64,000 bases of DNA from assembly GCA_913058495.1 (NCBI GenBank), contig CAJXQC010000011.1, positions 50,084 through 114,083 on the forward strand, given 5' to 3'. Position 1 is the first letter of the stretch, and each line of letters opens with the position of its first letter. The position numbers and the translations under genes were made by a program. The DNA comes from an uncultured Balneola sp. (GTDB taxonomy: Bacteria > Bacteroidota > Rhodothermia > Balneolales > Balneolaceae). The notes below the pieces were generated by a model. The model had not been told where the DNA came from. It saw only the letters and a program-made list of their open reading frames with translations, and made no database searches. This document shows positions 27,940 to 35,856 of the stretch, piece after piece.

Positions 27940-29685
27940 TTATTGATTCCCTCCCAATACTTCTTTTAAACCCTGAGCACTTTCCGGAGTATATCTTTCA
28001 GGATCGGCCACAACTTCAGAAACATTGTAAGTAAAAGAAAAAACCTCTTTGTCTCTTATTAAGATTCGCTGAACATCTTTTAAAACAGCTTTGTTAAACA
28101 TATCTGCTACCATAGGAATCCTGTTTCTGTAAATAGCAATACCATTAAGGTCTATTCCGGATTCACTAGATTCAGAAAAGCTTGTCAACCAAATAGAATC
28201 GATATTATCAATACCTTTATTTATTAAATCCAGAGTGACCGACCATTTTAAAGTTTCTTCACTTAATTGATCTAATAATTCAAGCTTAGTTTGTATACCT
28301 GCCAACTCAGAATTGATCCTGTTATACTCCTGAACTGTATTTTCGAGTACTCTTATTTCTGCTTTTCGACTTGAAACAGTTTCTCTTAGGCTATTGATTT
28401 CTGAAGAATTTGCAAGATAAAAGAAATTTGCGATAGGGAATACAGAAATAATCAAAGCTACAAGTAAAAAGCCATGCCATTGCAGCTTAAAAATTTTCTG
28501 ACGGTCTTTAACATATGAAGGTAAGAAACTTATATCAGGATAAAACTGCTTTTGAAAACCTGCATCAGCCCAAGCTAATGAAATCGCCGATGTGAAAGAT
28601 GATACTACTCCGGGTTCGAAACCATTTGTATCAAAGATCTCATCGTCATATATAAACTCAGAAACTTCTATATCAGGAAATCTGTCTTCAAAAAACTCAA
28701 TGGCATGGTTGTCCAGACTGTTGTTACAAAGTATTATTCGATCCAGGTTGGGTACCTCACCAGTATCTAACTGAAAAAGAATTTTACTGAATACAGTGTT
28801 CAGGAATTTTTTTGAAGATGAACCTTCAGTTATAATAGGAGAAATGCTAAGGAGGTCTTTACCTTTCAGAAAAATAACTCTACAACTTTCTTCACTATAC
28901 TGAACTAAAGCGGTAATACTTTCAAGCTCTACATTGTAATTAGCCCGAAATAAACCTACAATTAACGCTTCATCCGGTAATACCTCATTTATAGTAACTT
29001 TACCACTATAAATACTTTCCGACTGGTGTATTAATTGTAGAACATGTGGAGCTTCATCAATAGAAACTAACAGTAGAGAACCATCATCTCTAATTGTAGT
29101 TGAGTAAAAATCTTTTCCTTTTGGAGAACCATAGAGAGATTCTAAGCGATCATCTACAATTATTTGAAGATCTTTTTTCTTTATAGAAGAAAAATCTATA
29201 TCTCTCAAAATCTGAAAAATAGTAGCTCCTGAAGGGATATTTACGCTTAATTTAACTTTTGACGAGTCTAAGTCATTAAGAATATTATATATAAGAACTT
29301 CATTGCTACCTGCCAGCTCAGAATCGGCCTCAACAGCCATATCATCTACATTCAGGATAGAATCGTCATCTTCAAAATCATCTAAATCCAGATCTAAGTC
29401 TAATTCATCCGATTGATCTTCAACATCAGATTCCTTCTCTTCATCAAGCAGATCGAAATTACTATCATCTTCGATTCCAAATATGCTTTCATCTTCAATA
29501 TCATCAAAAGCGTCAAATATTTCCTCTTCTGGATCTTGAGAAATCCCCCCTTTTTGAAGAGCATTTACAAGCTTGATCTTGTCTATTTTTTCAAGCGTTG
29601 CAATTTTTTTGGATACACTAATTCTTGCGATCTTAATAAAGTCGTCTTCTAAAGAAAATCCTGTATATAGTTTAGTTCCAGCCAT
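27940..29685 (-). CDS. PilM-PilN-like fusion with acidic insertion
   Basis: A 581-residue protein. Residues 1-45 and about 125-385 look like PilM (actin/FtsA-like cytoplasmic protein, ending SAISLAWADAG before the PilN part). Residues 51-125 are a highly acidic, probably disordered insertion rich in Asp and Glu. A single membrane helix lies at 404-425, followed by a coiled coil and a PilN-like periplasmic domain (425-581). PilM and PilN bind each other in ordinary type IV pili through the PilN N terminus, so this fusion makes that link covalent. Upstream of pilOP by four bases. Confidence 0.75.
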   Translation of the reverse strand: MAGTKLYTGFSLEDDFIKIARISVSKKIATLEKIDKIKLVNALQKGGISQDPEEEIFDAFDDIEDESIFGIEDDSNFDLLDEEKESDVEDQSDELDLDLDLDDFEDDDSILNVDDMAVEADSELAGSNEVLIYNILNDLDSSKVKLSVNIPSGATIFQILRDIDFSSIKKKDLQIIVDDRLESLYGSPKGKDFYSTTIRDDGSLLLVSIDEAPHVLQLIHQSESIYSGKVTINEVLPDEALIVGLFRANYNVELESITALVQYSEESCRVIFLKGKDLLSISPIITEGSSSKKFLNTVFSKILFQLDTGEVPNLDRIILCNNSLDNHAIEFFEDRFPDIEVSEFIYDDEIFDTNGFEPGVVSSFTSAISLAWADAGFQKQFYPDISFLPSYVKDRQKIFKLQWHGFLLVALIISVFPIANFFYLANSSEINSLRETVSSRKAEIRVLENTVQEYNRINSELAGIQTKLELLDQLSEETLKWSVTLDLINKGIDNIDSIWLTSFSESSESGIDLNGIAIYRNRIPMVADMFNKAVLKDVQRILIRDKEVFSFTYNVSEVVADPERYTPESAQGLKEVLGGNQ

Positions 29686-29689
29686 CTAA

Positions 29690-30934
29690 TTAATAACTTG
29701 TCTCACTTAATAGTTGTACTATTTTCGACTTATTGTTGGAATAATTAACTGCATTTTCCTTAGAAATTTTACCTTCAGTATACAATCGTTTCAGGTCCTG
29801 CTCCAAAGTATTCATGCCTTTCTCACTTCCTTCCATTAACATCTGGTAAATTTCGCTAATGTTATTGTTTCTTATAGCTGCTTTTACTGAGGAATTCGCT
29901 ATGAGAACCTCTTTAGCCAACACTCGCTTCCCATCTAAGCTCGGAACCAGCTTTTGACTAATAACACATGTTAGAACATCAGCTAAACGAGCACGAACAC
30001 GATTCTGCTCCTCTGTTGGCACTTCTCCTAATATTCTTTCGATACTATCCATTGCTGAAGAAGTATGCAAAGTACTAAATGTTTTATGACCAGAATCAGT
30101 AATTTCTAAAGCTGTCATTATGGTTTCAGGATCTCGAAGCTCACCAATTACTATAATATCAGGATCTTGACGCAAAGCTTGTATTGCTCCGGCCTTAAAA
30201 GATTCTACATCTCTGCCAACTTCTCTGTGTCTTACCACAGACTTGATTGGCTTATGTATTAACTCAACCGGAGAGGATATAACAACAATGTGCGAATCTA
30301 CGGTTCTGTTATTAGCATCAATTATAGTATCAAGAGTAGAAGACTTACCCGATCCTGTAATCCCTGTAATTAAGCTTAATCCATATTTATAATATTTTAA
30401 ACTCAGCGCTTTAGCTACTTCCGCATTAACTCCTAAACTTTTAAAAGGACGGATTGTATTATCAATTCGTCTCATATTCATTGCTAAATGCTCTAAATCA
30501 AAGTAAATATCTACTCTAAATCGTTGGTTCTTACCGCTTCCAATTTCAATTCCATAGGAAAAATCTAAGTTTCGATCTCTTAAGAGCAATTTTCTTTGGC
30601 TGTTTACCAATATGTTCAAGAGTAAAAAATCGGTAGCTTCTACCGAAAAATTCTGAGGACTGTTATCTGGTGATTTATCCCCAAAAATTCTATACCAAAT
30701 TTTACCTCTACATCCTGCCCCACCTAAATCTATATCCGAAGCCTCGTTCTTCAACATTTTAAGTAAAAAGCTATCTAGAACAGCTTTTAGATCAATACGA
30801 AGCTTTTCCGGTTGATCATCCAGAATCTGGCTCATTTTTATAAAAAGCTCGTCTCCTCTGGCAGTGAAAGGAATTTGCTCAATTAAAGGCGCTGTGAGCG
30901 TATTTAGAATATGTTCTTTGCTAGCCGTTTGCAT
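29690..30934 (-). CDS. pilT: PilT-like retraction ATPase
   Basis: A 414-residue secretion ATPase. Walker A is ITGITGSGKSSTLD (the usual GPTGSGKS is GITGSGKS here), the Asp box and Walker B region reads RQDPDIIVIGELRDPETI and the His box THLHTSS-like part is FSTLHTSSAMDSIERI. The zinc tetracysteine of PilB is missing, as expected for PilT. The N-terminal region is about 50 residues longer than in typical PilT (about 345-370 residues). It would power pilus retraction by disassembling pilin at the base. Confidence 0.88.
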   Translation of the reverse strand: MQTASKEHILNTLTAPLIEQIPFTARGDELFIKMSQILDDQPEKLRIDLKAVLDSFLLKMLKNEASDIDLGGAGCRGKIWYRIFGDKSPDNSPQNFSVEATDFLLLNILVNSQRKLLLRDRNLDFSYGIEIGSGKNQRFRVDIYFDLEHLAMNMRRIDNTIRPFKSLGVNAEVAKALSLKYYKYGLSLITGITGSGKSSTLDTIIDANNRTVDSHIVVISSPVELIHKPIKSVVRHREVGRDVESFKAGAIQALRQDPDIIVIGELRDPETIMTALEITDSGHKTFSTLHTSSAMDSIERILGEVPTEEQNRVRARLADVLTCVISQKLVPSLDGKRVLAKEVLIANSSVKAAIRNNNISEIYQMLMEGSEKGMNTLEQDLKRLYTEGKISKENAVNYSNNKSKIVQLLSETSY

Positions 30935-31018
30935 ATAAAATCATATAAAGAAATCACTGTTATAGATGATTTCCCATCAAGATTGTTACATAAATATACT
31001 TAATCTGGTTAGTTTATC

Positions 31019-31519
31019 TTACCAGGTATTATCATTAAGTAATCTTTTTTTGAGGTTTAGTAACTGTACGTTCATGTTACTAATTTTTCTTTGCTGTATT
31101 TCGATGATATTCTTTGTAAAGATATTGAACAATTTTTCTGGTTTTTTCCTGAAAAAATTCAGTGCATCATACCGTTCATACCTTAATAATATTGTATCTG
31201 TTTCAGAAGTTACCTTAGCCATTCTACTGTTTTTACTGAATAAAAAGGCTTCTCCTAGAAAATTACTTTCAGATAATGTTGCTAATTGAATTCCGTCTTT
31301 CCAAATTGCTACTTTACCCGACGCTACTAGATACGCAGAGTTAACATTTTCAGATTCGTTAATAATGTTATCGCCAGCCATATAGCGTTCTTCAACACCG
31401 GTTTGTAAGAATTCCAAAACGTCTTCATAGTGAAAATTACGCAACAATAAAGGAGGTTCCTTAAGAAACTTCTTTAAGTAGTCAGGCATTTTATCATGGT
31501 TTTTTTCTTGCATATCCAT
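31019..31519 (-). CDS. Cyclic-nucleotide-binding-domain protein in the pilus operon
   Basis: A 166-residue protein with a single CNB/Crp-like beta-barrel (about residues 35-130): YMAGDNIINESENVNSAYLV, SGKVAIWKDGIQLATLSE and FLGEAFLF, the last close to the phosphate-binding cassette GEAAL-type sequence. There is no helix-turn-helix, so it is not a transcription factor. The end (about 135-166) is helical and basic. It sits between pilB and pilT and so may report cAMP or another small molecule to the motor, though the cassette lacks the canonical Arg of cAMP binders. Confidence 0.8.
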   Translation of the reverse strand: MDMQEKNHDKMPDYLKKFLKEPPLLLRNFHYEDVLEFLQTGVEERYMAGDNIINESENVNSAYLVASGKVAIWKDGIQLATLSESNFLGEAFLFSKNSRMAKVTSETDTILLRYERYDALNFFRKKPEKLFNIFTKNIIEIQQRKISNMNVQLLNLKKRLLNDNTW

Positions 31520-31593
31520 TTGTTTTCTTCCCCGTACACTAAATATCGCTAAAATGATTAACTAATATTTAATAAGTTATCTAATATTTCAAA

Positions 31594-33372
31594 TTAATCT
31601 TCTAAAGTTCCTGCAATTATTTCTTCAATTGTAGTTATACCTTCTTTAATACGTTCACGCCCCGAACCTCTAAGGGTTAACATACCTTGAGACATAGCTA
31701 AATCTTTTATAGCCTGTTCATCTATATCTCCACCTGATTCCAGAACAAGTTCTTTTATCTCTTTTGAGAAATATAAAGCTTCGTGAATTGCTGAACGACC
31801 TTTAAAGCCAGATTGACCACAAATTTCGCAACCTACTGCTTTATAAAATGTTGTTTGCTCGTACTCCTCATCAGTAAAACCTATACCTTTTGCAACTTCT
31901 ACATGTGGTTTAAACTCTTCTTTACAATCCTTACATAAACGTCTTACCAACCGCTGTGCCATAACCAGATTAACTGCATTTGCGATCAAGAATGGTTCAA
32001 CCCCCATTTTAAATAAACGAGAAACTGCACTAGGGGCGTCATTTGTGTGTAAAGTAGAAAAAGTAAGGTGACCGGTATTGGCTAATTTAATTGCAATTTC
32101 TGCTGTTTTCAGATCCCTCATCTCACCTACCAAAACAATATCAGGATCATGACGGAGAATTCCACGTATTGACTGATCAAATGTCATATGATTACTGATC
32201 TTCAGCTGCCTTGCTCCTTCAATTATATACTCTACAGGTTCCTCAATTGTAAGAACATTCTTAGTAGGGTCAATAACAGAATATAGAGCTGCAACAAGAG
32301 TGGTTGATTTACCACTACCTGTAGGTCCTGTAATTATAACAATTCCGGAAGGTTGGCTTATTGCTTTTACAAAATTGGCTTTTGCCATTTTTTGCAGACC
32401 TAATAAATCGAGATCACGGATTACTTTTCTGTCATCAAGAACACGAATTACAATCGACTCAAATTTTCTATCGTATTGATTACCGACTATGGGCATAATA
32501 GAAACCCTGTACCGAATACCTACCCCATCAATTTGCCGTTGAATAAATCCATCCTGAGAGGCATCTCTTTCAAATCTGTCTACATTACGTGTTTTATCCT
32601 TAACTACAGCAGAGATAGCTTCTGGTTTAACATTTTTCTGCTGATACCATAGCTGTAGTTTTCCATCAGTTCTAAAGCGAATATCAGTAGTAGTTGGACC
32701 ACTGGGGACAATGTGCAAATCACTAACTCCTTGCCTAACTGACTCTACTAACATACCTTCTACCAATGAGTTAAGCATGCTTTGATTGATCTCTGCATCA
32801 ATCTCTTCTTCATTAATAGACTCTTCTTCCTCAGCCTCTAACTGAGTTTCCTCATAGTCTATTTCTTCTAAAAGATCCAGGAATTCATTCTTCTGCTCAT
32901 ATACGTTTGAGAGAATTTCCTCTATAAATTCGTATTTACAGTAAACAAGTTCTGTTTTTTTGAAATTAAGCTTTTGAATTACACCTTGGATATTGGGATC
33001 AGATGGATCCGCAGCAGCTACCGTAATAGAATTAGGTGTTCTGTGAAAAGGAACAGCTTTCAGAACAACTAATTCGTCAATTACATCATTATTAAGCTCT
33101 TCAACATTTTTTTTAATATGCTCAATTATTTCTTCTGAAACTGATTCAGCATCTTCTAAAACTTCTTTAAAGGCATAAATTTCGGCAATTTCTTTCATTA
33201 CAATATGCCGGTTTAAGTCCAGATCCTGAAAAAGAATCTGCCCTAAACGTCTGGTACTATTCTCCGGCTCTTGCTCTAAAATATCTAGAGCTTGTTGTAA
33301 TTGTTCTAAAGCTATTACGTTCTTTTTTACAAGAATATCGCCGATATGTCTTCGGATGTTTATCTTACCCAT
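31594..33372 (-). CDS. pilB: PilB/GspE-like extension ATPase with MshEN-like N-domain
   Basis: A 592-residue assembly ATPase. The N-terminal region (RRHIGDILVKKNVIALEQLQ, then RRLGQILFQDLDL) has the layout of MshEN domains, some of which bind cyclic di-GMP. The ATPase core has Walker A GPTGSGKSTTL near residue 346, RHDPDIVLVGEMRDLKTAE near 407 and TLHTNDAPSAVSR. The zinc tetracysteine is intact (CKDCKEEF and CEICGQSGFKGR). An acidic stretch (170-190) separates the two halves. The stop overlaps nothing; the start shares one base with the pilC stop. Confidence 0.93.
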   Translation of the reverse strand: MGKINIRRHIGDILVKKNVIALEQLQQALDILEQEPENSTRRLGQILFQDLDLNRHIVMKEIAEIYAFKEVLEDAESVSEEIIEHIKKNVEELNNDVIDELVVLKAVPFHRTPNSITVAAADPSDPNIQGVIQKLNFKKTELVYCKYEFIEEILSNVYEQKNEFLDLLEEIDYEETQLEAEEEESINEEEIDAEINQSMLNSLVEGMLVESVRQGVSDLHIVPSGPTTTDIRFRTDGKLQLWYQQKNVKPEAISAVVKDKTRNVDRFERDASQDGFIQRQIDGVGIRYRVSIMPIVGNQYDRKFESIVIRVLDDRKVIRDLDLLGLQKMAKANFVKAISQPSGIVIITGPTGSGKSTTLVAALYSVIDPTKNVLTIEEPVEYIIEGARQLKISNHMTFDQSIRGILRHDPDIVLVGEMRDLKTAEIAIKLANTGHLTFSTLHTNDAPSAVSRLFKMGVEPFLIANAVNLVMAQRLVRRLCKDCKEEFKPHVEVAKGIGFTDEEYEQTTFYKAVGCEICGQSGFKGRSAIHEALYFSKEIKELVLESGGDIDEQAIKDLAMSQGMLTLRGSGRERIKEGITTIEEIIAGTLED

Positions 33373-34703
33373 TAAGCATTTGGCTTAATTACAGCTGATT
33401 CTGAAGAAACTACAGTTATTCCGATTAATGCAATCATTATAAATAAATTCACAAATAAACTTATAGTATCTATTACGGATTGCATACGGTAAGTGGTTTG
33501 GACTTCATAATATTCAGCGAGTTGTTTAGCATTCTCACGCAATGAACCAGATTCAGCACCCAATCGGAATCTACTAATCGCAGTTCTGGTAAACACACCG
33601 GTCTCTTCAATAGATTCAATTAATCCTGCTCCATCTTTAAGCATTTTTTTAATAGCAACTTCCTTTATACGTTTTTCCATATAAGTGTTTCTACATGCTT
33701 CGCTTGCAACCTTGATCACTTCGATGTTTTGCCCGGAGCCACTATAAAGGGTATAAAATACTCTTGAAAAAATCTCAATACTTGTTTTATGAAGTAAATC
33801 TCCGATTACAGGGATTTTAATTATATACTTATCTAAAAAAAGCTTTCCTTTTGGAGTTTTAAAATAATAAATAAGACCTGCAATTGGCCCCAGTATACTC
33901 AATATCAGCATAACCCAGTTTGCTTCTAACCAATAACTTAACTGAAGTGTTGCGGCTGTCATTGGAGGTAACGTAATTCCCATATCCACAAATAGTTCAG
34001 CAGTAGCTGGGAAGATATAGCCTACGTAAAAAAGTACCACACCAATTACAGCAATTACTGTTACAGCAGGCATCATTAACGATCTTTTCAGATTCTTTTT
34101 AAATTCAGCGTCACGCTCAAGAAACTTGGCCGTACTTTCAAATACTAAGGCCATGTTACCTGATGTAGAGGCTACGCTAAGCATATAAGCAGCAAATTTT
34201 CCAAAAATATCTTCGTGCTTGCCATAAACTTCAGATCCTTCTTTACCGTCCTTAAGATCTTTTTGAATGGTTTTAATAACTTCTTTCATTCTCTTGTTAG
34301 CAGTGTCTTCATACAAGAGATTTAAAATTTCATCAAATGTAAGTTGTTGTTTTAAAAGATCAGCGGAAAGGCTGATAAATGTAACAACTTCAGTATGAGG
34401 TACCCCACCCTTAAAATCGAAGAGCTTTTTATTAATGCTAACAATTTCATACCCTAACTTTACAAGAGCCTTTTCAACTTCCTCTTTACTATAAGCTTCC
34501 TGTTCACCTGTCAACTTGGGTTTGCCGGGACGCTTTACCTTATAAGAGAAAGTAGATTTTTGTTCTAAAGACTTTACATTTAACCCATTAGTCTTAGTTA
34601 ACCGATCCACTTTAATTTGTGCATCCTTTTTGTTCTCAGCTTCAAACTCTTTAAGGATTACTTTTCCACCATTTGAAACCGCTTTTAAACGAAATTGCGC
34701 CAT
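33372..34703 (-). CDS. pilC: PilC/GspF-like inner-membrane platform protein
   Basis: A 443-residue polytopic protein of the GspF/PilC family. Two T2SSF domains, about residues 95-215 and 305-430, flank helices near 205-228, 260-280 and 410-432. Family features seen are VTFISLSADLLKQQLTFDEI near 105, MLSVASTSGNMALVFE near 173 and FRLGAESGSLRENAKQLAEYY near 380, quoted in part as FRLGAESGSLRENA. An N-terminal basic region (1-90) resembles two repeated alpha/beta modules. It anchors the ATPases at the base of the fibre. Confidence 0.92.
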   Translation of the reverse strand: MAQFRLKAVSNGGKVILKEFEAENKKDAQIKVDRLTKTNGLNVKSLEQKSTFSYKVKRPGKPKLTGEQEAYSKEEVEKALVKLGYEIVSINKKLFDFKGGVPHTEVVTFISLSADLLKQQLTFDEILNLLYEDTANKRMKEVIKTIQKDLKDGKEGSEVYGKHEDIFGKFAAYMLSVASTSGNMALVFESTAKFLERDAEFKKNLKRSLMMPAVTVIAVIGVVLFYVGYIFPATAELFVDMGITLPPMTAATLQLSYWLEANWVMLILSILGPIAGLIYYFKTPKGKLFLDKYIIKIPVIGDLLHKTSIEIFSRVFYTLYSGSGQNIEVIKVASEACRNTYMEKRIKEVAIKKMLKDGAGLIESIEETGVFTRTAISRFRLGAESGSLRENAKQLAEYYEVQTTYRMQSVIDTISLFVNLFIMIALIGITVVSSESAVIKPNA

Positions 34704-34715
34704 TTCTTTAGAGTT

Positions 34716-35081
34716 TTAATTCCAGATTATACCAAATTGATTAATAACAGCTGTGAGAGTATCAGATCTATCTAATGTTGCAGCAGAAATTTGAAACTGA
34801 TCACTTTCTGCGATAATGTTAAAATAATAGCCATTATAACTGGTAGTATCTAATCCTAATTCATTGAAAGTAATATTTAAAAAACTTCCACCTCCCCCTC
34901 CTAATTCTCTGGGTTTTTTGTAATAGGCTATAGCCATACTAGAACCATCTAAGAGATCTTGCCTTATTGCACTTTTTTCAGACTCCTTTTGAGCCTCTTG
35001 AAACATAGTTATTGCTACAACGGTCATTATCCCAACTACAACAGTTACAAGAATCATCACTATAAGTTGTTGCTGTCCCAT
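34716..35081 (-). CDS. Pilin-like protein 1 (no canonical prepilin leader)
   Basis: A 121-residue protein with an N-terminal hydrophobic helix directly after MGQQQ (residues 6-25), a helical spine and a small C-terminal globular part containing GGGGGSFLNITFNELGL. It is a paralog of the next protein. Pilin-like position, size and helix suggest a fibre subunit, but there is no basic leader and no Glu at position 5 of a would-be mature protein. Twelve bases separate it from pilC. It lies behind the terminator at 35101-35132. Confidence 0.75.
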   Translation of the reverse strand: MGQQQLIVMILVTVVVGIMTVVAITMFQEAQKESEKSAIRQDLLDGSSMAIAYYKKPRELGGGGGSFLNITFNELGLDTTSYNGYYFNIIAESDQFQISAATLDRSDTLTAVINQFGIIWN

Positions 35082-35100
35082 AAGTCACATTTTGTTAGGC

Positions 35101-35132
35101 AAAAAAAAGGACTCCATAAGCATGGAGCCCTT
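35101..35132 (-). terminator. Intrinsic terminator/attenuator between the two pilin genes
   Basis: On the minus strand GGGCTCCAT, loop GCTT, ATGGAGTCC is followed by eight T. It comes 23 bases after the stop of the first pilin gene and ahead of the second pilin and the machinery genes. It would make a short, abundant transcript for the first pilin with less read-through into the rest. Confidence 0.85.
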
Positions 35133-35155
35133 AAATATACGATTTCTTAACTGTA

Positions 35156-35611
35156 TCAGTTAGAATCAGTCCAAGTCAAATCATCTCTAGTAGCTGTAGC
35201 TGCCATTGTATTATCAGCAGTTGAACCCATAGCAGTTGCTAAAGTTGAAGCATCATAAGCTGGATCACTTGCAGGATGTGCAGTGATAGTAAAGCTTGTA
35301 GCACCAGCAGCGCTAATTACATACTTACCATTTGCATTAACAGCGCTTAAGAAGCCTGTTTGAGCAATAGTATCAGATGCGAATGAAATGTTGTTAAAAG
35401 TCACACTTGCAAAAGTCTGACCACCACCACCTAACTGAGTAGGCTTCATGTAATAACCTTGAGCAGAAGCTGCGATGTTTGCAACATCCTGACGAACTGC
35501 ATCTAAGTTAGCAGAATCAGCAGCACTTGAGAAAGTGTTGATAGCTACTACAGTTGCAATACCTACGATTATTGTTACTAGTATAACTAGAAGTAATTGT
35601 TGTTGTCCCAT
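35156..35611 (-). CDS. Pilin-like protein 2, probable major subunit
   Basis: A 151-residue protein, first gene of the operon. It begins MGQQQLLLVILVTIIVG, a hydrophobic helix of about 20 residues, then a polar helix (DAVRQDVANIAASAQGYY) and a Gly-rich motif LGGGGQTFASVTFNN shared with pilin-like protein 1. The C-terminal part is small, Ala/Thr-rich and ends TWTDSN. First place in the operon and its own terminator suggest it is the major subunit. As in its paralog, the usual prepilin cleavage site with Glu5 is not visible. Confidence 0.78.
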   Translation of the reverse strand: MGQQQLLLVILVTIIVGIATVVAINTFSSAADSANLDAVRQDVANIAASAQGYYMKPTQLGGGGQTFASVTFNNISFASDTIAQTGFLSAVNANGKYVISAAGATSFTITAHPASDPAYDASTLATAMGSTADNTMAATATRDDLTWTDSN

Positions 35612-35659
35612 TGGGTATACCTATTTATTGTTGATTGTTTGTTGTTAATATAATTTATA

Positions 35660-35705
35660 AAACAATTTCTTAAAACAATTTCTAAAAGTAAATTAGAAAT
35701 TGTTT
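35660..35705. repeat. Two direct and one inverted copy of an 11-base motif upstream of the pilin operon
   Basis: AAACAATTTCT occurs at 35660-35670 and 35673-35683, and its inverse AGAAATTGTTT at 35695-35705. The 13-base spacing of the direct copies and the inverted third copy lie 50-95 bases before the pilin start, between the divergent pilin and MFS genes. This arrangement is typical of a regulator-binding region; the binding protein is unknown. Confidence 0.7.
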
Positions 35706-35856
35706 ATCCGTGTTAAGCTTATCTAATCACAAGAGTGTGTAGTTTATGAAAAATTACAAAATATATTCAGTTCATTTTTTGATACAGTTTTGTAATAATT
35801 GGTTAACCTGGATGTATATGTAGTATCGACATTTTTTTGATGGACTTTAAGTCCTT

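Noticed and set aside
25228..35611. Type II secretion system proper
   Set aside because: A PilT-like second ATPase and PilMN-like parts favour a type IV pilus; no GspG-type pseudopilin with a prepilin leader is present.
35642..35705. CRISPR-like array before the pilin gene
   Set aside because: Three short AT-rich copies, one inverted, with 2-11 base gaps; no spacers of regular length and no cas genes.
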